Counted from the first letter of the stretch, positions 25,041-33,111 are shown. The stretch is DNA of 64,000 bases from Archaeoglobaceae archaeon (GCA_025058735.1 JANXDX010000017.1:1-64000); one strand, 5' to 3'. Notes: generated from the sequence alone by a model not told the origin. Numbers and translations: made by a program.

Positions 25041-26480
25041 CTAAGGTGGTGGGATCTCTTTCAATATACCGACCAAGTACTTTGCTATCTCTTTGCGCTT
25101 TTCGAAGTCGTAAGATCTCCAAACCATTATCTCTTCCATAACAGGTGATCCTCCACCGTGGACACCTGCAACTGCTTGGACTCCACCTAGAGAAGAGCAT
25201 AGTATGTTCGATATTCCATAAAGACAGCGATATACGTGTTCAGCAGGCACATCTTTTCTTCTTTTAATGTACTTTTCTATCAGAGGTCTAAGTTCAGGGT
25301 TTAAGTAGTCTTCAGCAAAAGGTAAACAAGCTGGTAAGCCGCCTGAAAGTTCAGCTAAAATTTCTAGTTCTCTGTAGTAATTTAAACCTGCATGTCTTCT
25401 GCCTATGTTTGCATAAACTTCATTCGGTATAAATGCTACAGGTGTTTTTCTACCAAATATAGCTGAAGCTACACCAGCAGCATAAACTAGCTCAGCTGTA
25501 GCAGCTAATTCGACCAACCTTTCTCTCACGTTAGGTCTATCGTAAACTCCGTTGAAGTCAGATATTAAAGCTCCAAAGCCGATCATAATGTCCGTACTTG
25601 CTGGTTTGCAGCCTGTATAGCTGTGTCTATGGAAAAGTGCAAAAAGATGTGCAGCTAGAGTTGCATATCTATTTTCTTCACAAATGAAAACTCTTTCCCA
25701 TGGAACAAAAACATCGTCAAAGATTATCAAATTTTCATCATCTCCTATCTCACTCTGTGGCATTTCAAACCCTTCAGGGGCTCTAAGTTTCGTAGTTCTA
25801 GAAACTATTTTTATACCATCAGCATCCGCAGGGACTGCAAACGCTACTGAATAATCTTTATCCTTCTCAGTCATCGCTCTAGTCGGTACAACTAATATTT
25901 CATCTGCGATAGCTGCCATCGTTATGCAATTCTTAGCTCCCCTAACTACTATTCCATCGCTTCTCTTCTCAACAACTCTAACATACATGTCTGGATCGTC
26001 TTGCTCGTGTGGTCTTTTACTTCTATCACCCTTCACATCGGTTTGTGCACAAGCAGCTACAAAGTCTCTTTCCTGAAAGTCTTTAACGTACTCAACAAAC
26101 CTTCTATAGTAATCAGTTCCATGCTCTTGATCGCAGTAGTAAGTAGCTACAGCTAAGCCATTTATGGCATCACAACCCATGCACCTCTGAATACAACCAC
26201 CAACTAAACGACATATTTTTCTAGTAAGCTCCTGCTTTTTCATTAAGTCTTCAACAGATTGATTTATATGAGTGAAGCGGTTGATCTTTTTTCCTGTTAA
26301 ATGAGAATGTGCAGTTAAGAGATCTTTGAAGTACTCATGATCTACAAGTTCAAACGTTTTCGAAATTACATTTAACCCTCCGCTCAATTCAGTAGAATTT
26401 CTCGAAACTCTTTTTCCTCTGATGTATACGTTTGGTTTCATCTTGTAAAGATCTGCTTTGTACTCTTCAGCTGTTCTCAT
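25041..26480 (-). CDS. abfD: 4-hydroxybutyryl-CoA dehydratase / vinylacetyl-CoA isomerase
   Basis: A 479-residue flavin and [4Fe-4S] enzyme of the HpaB/4-BUDH family. The cluster ligands of the clostridial enzyme (C99, C103, H292, C299) have counterparts here with identical spacing: C96 and C100 (GGCIQRC), H284 and C291 (HRHSYTGC). This separates it from true 4-hydroxyphenylacetate hydroxylases, the usual misannotation. It converts 4-hydroxybutyryl-CoA to crotonyl-CoA, a step in 4-hydroxybutyrate/aminobutyrate fermentation and in the archaeal hydroxybutyrate carbon-fixation cycles. Directly downstream of a thiolase gene (1-base gap), so co-transcribed. Confidence 0.92.
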   Translation of the reverse strand: MRTAEEYKADLYKMKPNVYIRGKRVSRNSTELSGGLNVISKTFELVDHEYFKDLLTAHSHLTGKKINRFTHINQSVEDLMKKQELTRKICRLVGGCIQRCMGCDAINGLAVATYYCDQEHGTDYYRRFVEYVKDFQERDFVAACAQTDVKGDRSKRPHEQDDPDMYVRVVEKRSDGIVVRGAKNCITMAAIADEILVVPTRAMTEKDKDYSVAFAVPADADGIKIVSRTTKLRAPEGFEMPQSEIGDDENLIIFDDVFVPWERVFICEENRYATLAAHLFALFHRHSYTGCKPASTDIMIGFGALISDFNGVYDRPNVRERLVELAATAELVYAAGVASAIFGRKTPVAFIPNEVYANIGRRHAGLNYYRELEILAELSGGLPACLPFAEDYLNPELRPLIEKYIKRRKDVPAEHVYRCLYGISNILCSSLGGVQAVAGVHGGGSPVMEEIMVWRSYDFEKRKEIAKYLVGILKEIPPP

Positions 26481-26481
26481 C

Positions 26482-27681
26482 TCAAGCCCTCTCTAAAACT
26501 ACAGCAGCTCCCTGCCCACCACCAATACAAGCTGTAGCAAGGCCATAGTCTTTGTTTTCTAATTTAAGTATCCTTGAAAGAGTTCCAACAAGTCTAGCTC
26601 CAGTTGCACCTAATGGATGTCCAATTGCAATTGCTCCACCTTTTACATTTACTTTTTCTGGCTCTATTCCAAGTTTTTTGATAGCAAAAAGGGTTACAAC
26701 TGCAAAAGCTTCGTTTATTTCCCAGTAATCTATATCTTTAACCTTTAGATTTGCTTTTTCTAGAGCTTTAAGGCTTGATGGGACTGGGCCTTTGCCCATA
26801 ACATGCGGTGGAACTCCAGCTGTTCCGTAACTTATTATTTTTGCTAGAGGTTCTATCCCAAAATCCTTTACTTTTTCCTTACTCATCAACATTATCGCTG
26901 CAGCTCCAGCGTTTAGTGGAGATGAGTTTCCAGCGGTGATAACTCCTCCAGGCTTAAAAGCTGGTGGAAGCTTTTCTACTGCTTCAAGGGATGTATCTGG
27001 ACGAATTGATTGATCCGTTTCCACTAAGATCTTCTTTCCATCAGCTTGTTCAGCTTCAACAGGTATTATCTCTCCTTTAAAATAGCCCTCTCTTAAAGCC
27101 TTTGCAGCATACCTATGACTTCTCACTCCCCACTCATCTAGATCTCTTTTGCTTAACCCAAATTCTTGAGATGCCTCCTTAAAAAGTTCTTCAGCTGTCA
27201 AACCCATGACAAAACCTATGTCCATTCTGTAGTCCTTGTATTCTTCACTCAGAAGTTTAGGATTTATAGATACGTATGGATTTTCTGCACCCATCGGAAT
27301 TCTTGTCATATGCTCAAATCCACCAGCAATTACTACATCGCAGTAACCAGCGGAGATTTCAAGATAGCCATAGATTGCAGTCATAAGAGATGAAGCGCAC
27401 TGCATATCTATCAAAGAAGTAGATACTTCTGCTGGGTACTTAGCTAATAAAACAGGAGACTTTCCACCGTAGACCCAATTTTCATAAACTGGAAACGCAC
27501 AACCTATAAGAATTCTATCAACATCTTTTTTTTCTATCCCTAAACGTCTTGGAAGTTCATCTAAAACTGTTGCCATCAATTCATCTCCTCTTATTTTATA
27601 AAAAACATCTCTTTCAGGTTCTCTTGGCCTACTTCTTGAAAAAGGTGTTCTTAGAAATCCAGCAACATACACTTCTCTCAT
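26482..27681 (-). CDS. Acetyl-CoA acetyltransferase (thiolase)
   Basis: A 399-residue thiolase with nucleophile C95 (MQCASS), NEAF near 315, His in [16 protein letters not shown] near 350, and the second active Cys in CIGGGQG near the C-terminus. All catalytic residues are of the classical degradative/biosynthetic type. It probably cleaves acetoacetyl-CoA or a longer 3-ketoacyl-CoA. It is first of a two-gene leftward operon with 4-hydroxybutyryl-CoA dehydratase, and its start is the closest leftward gene start to the proposed origin. Confidence 0.93.
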   Translation of the reverse strand: MREVYVAGFLRTPFSRSRPREPERDVFYKIRGDELMATVLDELPRRLGIEKKDVDRILIGCAFPVYENWVYGGKSPVLLAKYPAEVSTSLIDMQCASSLMTAIYGYLEISAGYCDVVIAGGFEHMTRIPMGAENPYVSINPKLLSEEYKDYRMDIGFVMGLTAEELFKEASQEFGLSKRDLDEWGVRSHRYAAKALREGYFKGEIIPVEAEQADGKKILVETDQSIRPDTSLEAVEKLPPAFKPGGVITAGNSSPLNAGAAAIMLMSKEKVKDFGIEPLAKIISYGTAGVPPHVMGKGPVPSSLKALEKANLKVKDIDYWEINEAFAVVTLFAIKKLGIEPEKVNVKGGAIAIGHPLGATGARLVGTLSRILKLENKDYGLATACIGGGQGAAVVLERA

Positions 27682-28103
27682 CCGATCACCTTAGACTGTT
27701 GGATCGATTGATTTTAAATGTTTCGCTCTTAGTGAACTTTGGGAAAAAGCTTTTCGTAGAAGATGAATTTATATTTTAAAAGTTTACGTTGATACGATAA
27801 GTCTTGAAATAATAAAATATATATTTAATAATAAAATTATACTAAACTTACTAACCCCCTCCCCCCTCCATTTCCTGTGGAAACGTTGGAAGGTCGATCT
27901 GTCAAACTGAAATTTTAAATTTAACTTTTAAAGTTTGTTCTTACAAAAAACAATGGAAATTTTTCTCTAATTTTACTGAAAACTTTTTAAAACAGTTAAA
28001 TTACTAATTAAAGTTTATAAGAATCTTAATTGAATTAACTTAGACGATCTATTTTAATTTTGTAAAGCGGAGAATTTATTACTAAGTCGAGCTCAAGTTT
28101 TCT
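27682..28103. other. Intergenic region holding the left origin element
   Basis: About 420 bases between divergent genes. Apart from the ORB-like element at 27855-27886 it is A+T-rich, with no gene seen. It must hold the promoters of the leftward thiolase operon and of the small rightward gene. Confidence 0.5.
27855..27886 (-). repeat. ORB-like element, left copy
   Basis: Read on the minus strand: TTTCCACAGGAAATG, then GA, GGGGGG, A, GGGGG. The dyad TTCC-ACA-GGAA followed by a G-run has the same layout as the archaeal origin recognition box (TTCC-N3-GGAA, short spacer, G-run). It matches the right copy apart from the spacer and one base between the G-runs. Confidence 0.8.
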
Positions 28104-28328
28104 ATGGACGAAAAGATCCAGGAAATAGAATCCAAAGTTAAAGAACTTAGCAAAGCTATTGAAACCATAATAAAAGAGTTGACGTTTATAAAGGCTGAAA
28201 TAAAAAGTATTAAAGATTTACAGGACAAAAGAGGGCAAAGTAAAGTAGTCAAAAAGATTGAGGGTGAGCAAAAAGAAGAGGAGAGTTTAGAAAAAAAAGA
28301 TGATTCTAGTATAATAATTTGCGATTGA
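28104..28328 (+). CDS. Small coiled-coil protein inside the proposed origin
   Basis: Seventy-four residues starting at ATG 28104. Residues about 3-45 show a regular heptad pattern of I/L/V with charged residues (a coiled coil), followed by a Lys/Glu-rich tail ending SIIICD. I recognise no family. The strongly helical, acidic/basic composition is protein-like and unlike random A+T-rich translation, but a short open frame in such DNA is not proof. It ends at the edge of the A/T tract. A role in replication is only a positional guess. Confidence 0.5.
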   Translation: MDEKIQEIESKVKELSKAIETIIKELTFIKAEIKSIKDLQDKRGQSKVVKKIEGEQKEEESLEKKDDSSIIICD

Positions 28329-28360
28329 TATATAATAATAATTATATATAATTATATTTA

Positions 28361-28405
28361 ATTTAATTATATTTGATTTTATTTTATTTAATTATATTTG
28401 ATTTT
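28361..28405. repeat. Pair of 20-base direct repeats in the A/T tract
   Basis: The 20-base sequence at 28361-28380 recurs exactly at 28386-28405, five bases apart (period 25). Both are in the A/T tract of the proposed origin and each contains the only G of the immediate area in TTTGATTTT. Confidence 0.7.
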
Positions 28406-28740
28406 TATATATAATATAATAAGATTACGAGAGATCTTATATTTAGGCAAATTTGTCATATTTAATAATAATATATAAAATTAATATATTTTTTAATTTT
28501 AATTTAAATTAAAAATTTAATTTTTAAATTTATTTTAATTATTAAATTTCATATATTTATTAAATCTCACATTTTTTACCTTATTTTTTTAAGATATTAG
28601 AAAATAACAGTTATTTTTGAATAAAAAAGGTTTTTGATTAAAATTTTACAATTTGAAGTAAAATCTCCATTTTCTATTGAATTTAAAGATGTAAGCAGTC
28701 TTTTTACTTTTAGCGATCACTTCTACTTCACTTTGACAAG

Positions 28741-28769
28741 TTCCACAGGAAATGAGGGGGGTGGGGGGT
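28741..28769 (+). repeat. ORB-like element, right copy
   Basis: Read on the plus strand: TTCCACAGGAAATG, A, GGGGGG, T, GGGGGG, T. Same dyad and G-runs as the left copy, in inverted orientation, with G-runs pointing outward from the A/T tract. Confidence 0.8.
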
Positions 28770-28917
28770 ATTTAAAGATCGTTTGAGGAGAATGTTCAAA
28801 GGTCAGTTCTAAGGGTGAACAGTTATAAATAAATAAAATTAATAAATAAATATATTTTATAATAAAGTTGAAAATAAAAACTGCAAAAATAATTTAAACT
28901 GGAAACTTACTAAGCTT

Positions 28918-29607
28918 GTGAGGATTCCGATGTTCATAGAATTCAGTGGTAAGAATGTAGCAGTGATAGGTGGAGGAGGGGTTGGAACTTCAAGGGCAAA
29001 AAAATTTGTAGAAGCTGGAGCTAAAGTGACGATATATTCTTTAGAATTTTCTGAAGAATTGAAAATTTTGGAAAAAGAAGGTAAGATCTCTCTAGTTAAA
29101 GTAGATGCAAAAGAATTAAACTACGAAGAAGTTTTGAAAAATTACGATCTTGTAGTTGTAGCAATAGGTGATCTCAGTTTGAACGAAAAAATAGTAGAGG
29201 CTGCTAGGAAGAATAAAACTCTTGTAAATTTAGCAAACGACGCCGTTGCTACTGAAATTGTAATTCCCTTTGAAGGGAACGTTGATGGAATAAGGTTCGC
29301 GATCACGACTGAAGGAAAAAGTGGTGTTGTAGCTAGGAAAGTTAAAGAAATATTTGAAGAAGTTCTAAGAAATAGAAAAGATATAAGGTGTTTCTTGGAG
29401 GTTATGGATTTTATAAAGAAGTACATGAAAGAAAACAATATCCCGATAAAAACTAGAATGAAAGTTTACCCATCTTTAAGCTCAAACAAAGAATTTCAAA
29501 ACTTAGTTTTCGAGTGTAGAAGAGATGAAGCTATAGAATTTGCAAAAAATTATGTAAATAAAATAATAAAAGAAAAAATAAAATTAGAAAAGGTGATAGA
29601 ATTCTGA
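28918..29607 (+). CDS. Precorrin-2 dehydrogenase / sirohydrochlorin ferrochelatase family (Met8/CysG-B)
   Basis: A 229-residue protein with an NAD-binding GGGGVGTSRAKKF loop (residues about 17-29) and the N-terminal MFIEFSGKNVAVIGGG segment typical of Met8/CysG-B/SirC. It oxidises precorrin-2 to sirohydrochlorin, and some members insert iron. GTG start at 28918. It leads a rightward group with the siroheme decarboxylase-like gene, fitting siroheme and alternative haem synthesis. Whether it also chelates iron cannot be seen. Confidence 0.9.
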   Translation: MRIPMFIEFSGKNVAVIGGGGVGTSRAKKFVEAGAKVTIYSLEFSEELKILEKEGKISLVKVDAKELNYEEVLKNYDLVVVAIGDLSLNEKIVEAARKNKTLVNLANDAVATEIVIPFEGNVDGIRFAITTEGKSGVVARKVKEIFEEVLRNRKDIRCFLEVMDFIKKYMKENNIPIKTRMKVYPSLSSNKEFQNLVFECRRDEAIEFAKNYVNKIIKEKIKLEKVIEF

Positions 29608-29621
29608 ACATCAATCTTTTA

Positions 29622-30518
29622 ATGGCTTTACAGTACAATCTACCAATTTCTACAACTCCTCTAGAAGATCTAGCTTCAAATCTAAAATTAGATTATGAAG
29701 AAGTGGAGAAAAATCTTAAGAACTACAAATTGCAAGGGATTTTGAAAAGGTACGGTGTAAATTTTAACTACAGGGCTTTTTCAAATTACAAAAACGCAGC
29801 TTTAGTAGGTTTAAAAGTTGACGATGTAGAAAAAGCGAAAGCGATAAACAAGTTTGACGAAGTAAAAGTTAAGCACAACTTTTTAAGAAGTGCTGAATTC
29901 AACGTATGGTTCACGATAAAAGGTAGAACTTTGGAGGAAATTGAAAAAGATGTTTTAGATGTTGTTGAAGAATGTAATGCTTCAGATTACGTAATTTTAC
30001 CAACAAAAAAAATCTACAAAATGGATGTAAAATACGATCTTATCAAAGGTATTTCTTGGAGTTATAGAGCTGAGCCAGAAGAAGTTCCTACGATTGAAAG
30101 TTTTGGAATAGATGAAGATCTAGCAAGAAAACTTGAATCTCTACCAATAGCAAGAAGACCGTTTAAGTTCGAAGGATACAAAGAAGAAGAAGTAGTTTCA
30201 ATAGTGGAAGAGTTGATAAAAGTTGGAATTGGGAGAGATTTTAGTGGTATTTTGAATGAGAGGAAAATAGGTTTTAATGAAAACGGTATGTTTGTTTTAA
30301 AGACAAAAGATCCAGAGAAAATTGCTAAAAAGCTTTTAAAAGATTACCCACAGATAACTCATTTAGTAGAAAGAGTTCCAAGTAAAAAGTGGAATTACTC
30401 TTTGTACTTTGTTGTTCACGCTGTGTCGAAAGATCCGATAGAGAAAATTAGGATAGAAGTAGAATCTTTTGTTGACGAAGTTAGAGTAATTTATAGCTTG
30501 AAAAACTTGAGAGTATGA
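29622..30518 (+). CDS. ahbAB: Siroheme decarboxylase, apparent AhbA-AhbB fusion (Lrp/AsnC-like)
   Basis: The 298 residues consist of two halves, each like the siroheme decarboxylase AhbA/AhbB (usually about 150-170 residues each): an N-terminal winged helix with an AsnC-like domain (1-145), then a second copy from about 155 (LARKLESLPIARRPF, RKIGFNENGMFV). AhbA/AhbB removes two acetate carboxyls from siroheme to give 12,18-didecarboxysiroheme. It lies 14 bases after the precorrin-2 dehydrogenase gene. The ATG start looks late: homologous sequence (ILNINLL) continues upstream in frame, and the ribosome site GGTGAT at 29592-29597 better fits a non-AUG start at 29601 or 29604. Confidence 0.8.
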   Translation: MALQYNLPISTTPLEDLASNLKLDYEEVEKNLKNYKLQGILKRYGVNFNYRAFSNYKNAALVGLKVDDVEKAKAINKFDEVKVKHNFLRSAEFNVWFTIKGRTLEEIEKDVLDVVEECNASDYVILPTKKIYKMDVKYDLIKGISWSYRAEPEEVPTIESFGIDEDLARKLESLPIARRPFKFEGYKEEEVVSIVEELIKVGIGRDFSGILNERKIGFNENGMFVLKTKDPEKIAKKLLKDYPQITHLVERVPSKKWNYSLYFVVHAVSKDPIEKIRIEVESFVDEVRVIYSLKNLRV

Positions 30519-31420
30519 AGTGCTCTAAGTGTGAAAGGGATGCGGTTTATTTTCAAAGGCATTCAAATAGACCTCTTTGCAAAAGACATTTTGTAGAAGA
30601 TTTTGAAAGAAGAGTTAAGTACTCAGTAAACAGGTTTAAAATGATCGAAAGAGGAGATAGAATAGCTATAGCTTTAAGTGGTGGAAAAGACAGTACAACT
30701 TTGACTTTTGTTTTAAAAAAACTTTACAGTCAGATAAAAGATTTGGAATTTTTTGCAATAACGGTAGATGAAGGTATAGAAAATTATAGAGAAAAAACTG
30801 TTAAAGTTGCGGAGAAAATTTGCAGAGAATTAGATTTAGAGCACGTAGTTGTAAAATTCAAAGATTATTTTGGACTGACGCTAGATGAAATTGTCAAAGT
30901 TGGAGAGAAGAAACCTTGTACATACTGTGGAGTTTTTAGAAAATATCTGTTGAACAAAACTGCAAGAGAGCTTGGAGCTACCAAATTAGCTACTGCACAC
31001 AATCTAGACGATGAGGCTCAAACGATAATGCTGAACTTCATAAATGCGGACGTAGAAAGACTTGCAAGGTTAATTCCACAGAGGAAGCAAGAAGGTCTTG
31101 TAATGAGAATAAAACCGTTCAGGGAAATATATGAAAGAGAGATCGTAGTTTACGGATTTTTGAACGATCTACCTATAATTTTCGACGAGTGTCCTTATTC
31201 AGAAACTCCAGTAAGAGCTCCTGTAAGAGATTTTCTTTATGACTTTGAAAGAAAATATCCTGGAAGGAAATTTTCAATACTGAGATCTTTTGAAAAAATA
31301 CTACCTGCTTTACATTCGATGTATCCCCAAATAAATTTAAACAAGTGTGAAAGATGTAGTGAACCTACGCCGAGAAAAATTTGTCAAGCTTGCAACTTGT
31401 TGTCGGAAATTATGAAATAA
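30515..31420 (+). CDS. ttuA: tRNA 2-thiolation ATPase, TtuA/NcsA family
   Basis: A 301-residue PP-loop ATPase (SGGKDST near residues 53-59) with an N-terminal zinc site (CSKCERDA and later C-x-x-H), the conserved CTYCG cluster-binding cysteine pair near 131, and a C-terminal zinc site (CERCSEP, CQACNL). This is the two-zinc-finger layout of TtuA/Ncs6 proteins, which put sulfur on tRNA uridines (position 54 or 34) using an Fe-S cluster. It overlaps the decarboxylase gene by 4 bases. I cannot tell which tRNA position it modifies; thermophily would favour the 54 enzyme. Confidence 0.9.
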   Translation: MKCSKCERDAVYFQRHSNRPLCKRHFVEDFERRVKYSVNRFKMIERGDRIAIALSGGKDSTTLTFVLKKLYSQIKDLEFFAITVDEGIENYREKTVKVAEKICRELDLEHVVVKFKDYFGLTLDEIVKVGEKKPCTYCGVFRKYLLNKTARELGATKLATAHNLDDEAQTIMLNFINADVERLARLIPQRKQEGLVMRIKPFREIYEREIVVYGFLNDLPIIFDECPYSETPVRAPVRDFLYDFERKYPGRKFSILRSFEKILPALHSMYPQINLNKCERCSEPTPRKICQACNLLSEIMK

Positions 31421-31421
31421 T

Positions 31422-31619
31422 TCAACTTTTTATTTTAGCTTCGTATCCAGCATCTTCTACAGCTTTCACAAGTTTTTCAACATCATCATCGTATATTTCA
31501 ACTGTTGCTTCGCGCATGTTTATGTCTAAGATCTTTGCACCAACACCTTCCAAAGCCCTTCTTATAGCTTTTAAACAAGCTCCACAAGATAGTCCATAAA
31601 GTTCTAGTTTTACTAGCAT
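31422..31619 (-). CDS. Heavy-metal-associated (HMA) domain protein, copper-chaperone-like
   Basis: Sixty-five residues forming a single ferredoxin-like HMA domain. The metal site is GLSCGAC (Cys12 and Cys15), and the C-terminal KAVEDAGYEAKI is typical of CopZ-type chaperones. It probably binds Cu+ or a similar ion in the cytoplasm. No copper ATPase is seen in the window. It ends almost at the stop of the convergent thiolase gene. Confidence 0.9.
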   Translation of the reverse strand: MLVKLELYGLSCGACLKAIRRALEGVGAKILDINMREATVEIYDDDVEKLVKAVEDAGYEAKIKS

Positions 31620-31687
31620 GTTAATAGTTACTTTTCAGTATGATAAGTTTTTCGACCAAATAAATTATTTTTATACAAAATATTAAT

Positions 31688-32443
31688 TTAATCTAAAAAT
31701 TTCCAGAACTTCTGTGGAACGAAGTATTTTGAGTCGATTCCACAAGCCTTAGCAAAGCTATATACCATTAGATATCCTGCTAAATGAAATGGGGATTCTC
31801 CGAGTTCTGGATCTCTATTCATGCTCGCTGTACATGGGTAAGAACATTGATGCTTATGGACTTCGCTGTAAAGGCTTTGCTCATCTTTTAAAATGAATCC
31901 TGACATCATCTTTGCAACGTAGTATGAACTTCCACAAGGATCACTCCTCAGAACTCTGACTTTCCTTATAGCATCTCCATCTAGATCTACTTCAAATTCT
32001 GGAAAACCGATCTTAAATTCATCTGAAAATTTTTTTATTAATCCTTTACCTTTCAGAGAACAAAAAGGTTTTGGAGCGGCAAAATCTATTCCAAATTCTT
32101 CGCACAATTTAGAAACTTGCAATCTTAATCCAGGCCTCAACCACCTTGGATCTTCTACTGGAACTATTAAAGCTTTAAACTCTACATCGAAGATGTTTAA
32201 AAGAACGTCTGGATGAACGTTTAAAACCACTAAAACGTCGCATTCAAAAGGATCGATTTTAAATTCTTCAAGATCTCCAGAGTTTGGAACTTTTTCAGCA
32301 AAAACTACACTACTTGAATAGTCGTAGTTTTTGCAAAAATCACATGAAACTCCGCATGCTCCAAAAGTTGAACAGTACTTTGGAAAGGCAAAGTTGCAGA
32401 CAAATCTTTCACAGTTCTCACCGTATATGAATGCAACTCTCAT
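31688..32443 (-). CDS. DUF166 family protein, long form
   Basis: A 251-residue protein of the archaeal DUF166 family (sometimes misnamed thymidylate synthase). It has an extra N-terminal cysteine cluster (CGVSCDFC near 30-37). It shares with the second DUF166 protein of the window the motif VLRxxxCGxxxYVA (near 164) and a later PC-x-AS motif (YPCTAS). Function is unknown; the cysteines suggest a metal or cluster. It is 4 bases overlapped with the membrane winged-helix gene upstream. Confidence 0.8.
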   Translation of the reverse strand: MRVAFIYGENCERFVCNFAFPKYCSTFGACGVSCDFCKNYDYSSSVVFAEKVPNSGDLEEFKIDPFECDVLVVLNVHPDVLLNIFDVEFKALIVPVEDPRWLRPGLRLQVSKLCEEFGIDFAAPKPFCSLKGKGLIKKFSDEFKIGFPEFEVDLDGDAIRKVRVLRSDPCGSSYYVAKMMSGFILKDEQSLYSEVHKHQCSYPCTASMNRDPELGESPFHLAGYLMVYSFAKACGIDSKYFVPQKFWKFLD

Positions 32444-33111
32444 TTTTTCAAGAATATTATATTTCCCCTACCTTTTTTAATTTTTTCTATCAACCCAAGC
32501 CTTTCTAGATCAGCTATTATCAAACTCATCTTTGCTTCACTGTAGCCTAGTTTTTTTCTAAGATCTTTCTGCGTAATTCTTCCGCCCTCTTTTTTTATGA
32601 TTTCTAAAACTAAATTTAAATCTTCAGGTAAAACTTTTTCCTCTTTTCTCCTTTTCTCTTTTATCTTTAAGTAATAAAATAAAATTAAAATAAAGAAAGT
32701 TGTTAAGATCGCAAAATAGTGCATGTAACTTCTATCTTCTTCAACTTCGATGAATTCGATTTTTGGGAAGAGAATAAGATCAAACCTGATCTTACCTTTC
32801 ACAGTTACATTTTCAGCTACTTCCAAATCTCTCCACTTAGCAATTATTATATAATTTCCGTCTTCAACTGTAAAACTGTAGCTTCCATTTTCAGCGATCA
32901 TCCTTTGAAAAACTCCGTTTCTTATCTCAACTATCGCATCTACAACCTCTAAAGTATCCCATCTGTAAACTTTTCCATAAATTTCTCCGGCATCAGCCGA
33001 AAAAATTAAGATCAGCAGAGCAAATCCCGCAATTTTAATATTTCTGGAAAAGATCTTTTGTGTTGAGAATTTTTTATCATCTTTTCTACTTTTTTGAACT
33101 TTTCGTCGCAC
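32440..33111 (-). CDS. Membrane-anchored winged-helix protein with an external beta domain
   Basis: A 223-residue protein with a basic N-terminus and signal-like helix (about 29-41), then a carboxypeptidase-regulatory-like beta domain (IYGKVYRWDTLEVVDAIVEI, ENGSYSFTVEDG), a membrane helix (about 128-148), a Lys/Arg-rich linker, and a C-terminal winged helix (about 160-220, ITQKDLRKKLGYSEAKMSLI). This gives an outside sensor joined to an inside DNA-binding domain. The GTG start is supported by GGGGTGA 6-7 bases upstream, but that means 100 bases of overlap with nadE. Ligand and target are unknown. Confidence 0.75.
   Translation of the reverse strand: MRRKVQKSRKDDKKFSTQKIFSRNIKIAGFALLILIFSADAGEIYGKVYRWDTLEVVDAIVEIRNGVFQRMIAENGSYSFTVEDGNYIIIAKWRDLEVAENVTVKGKIRFDLILFPKIEFIEVEEDRSYMHYFAILTTFFILILFYYLKIKEKRRKEEKVLPEDLNLVLEIIKKEGGRITQKDLRKKLGYSEAKMSLIIADLERLGLIEKIKKGRGNIIFLKK

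Larger units (their letters stand above)
27853..28769. other. Probable replication origin
   Basis: Two near-identical ORB-like sequences in inverted orientation bracket about 850 bases. That interval includes an almost pure A/T stretch (about 28329-28570) suited to be the duplex unwinding element. Flanking genes run away from it on both sides. This is the architecture of known archaeal origins bound by Orc1/Cdc6. A small coiled-coil reading frame lies inside. No experiment is implied; the call is from pattern and context. Confidence 0.75.
28329..28917. other. A/T tract and right side of the origin region, no gene
   Basis: The first 240 bases are nearly all A and T, with runs of AATTATATTT and ATTTAAATT. 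The remainder carries the right ORB-like element and then the promoter region of the precorrin-2 dehydrogenase gene. No coding frame is credible. Confidence 0.6.

Noticed and set aside
27549-27779. Plus-strand frame of 76 codons at the start of the thiolase gene
   Set aside because: Mostly antisense to the thiolase coding region and promoter; no motif or ribosome site.
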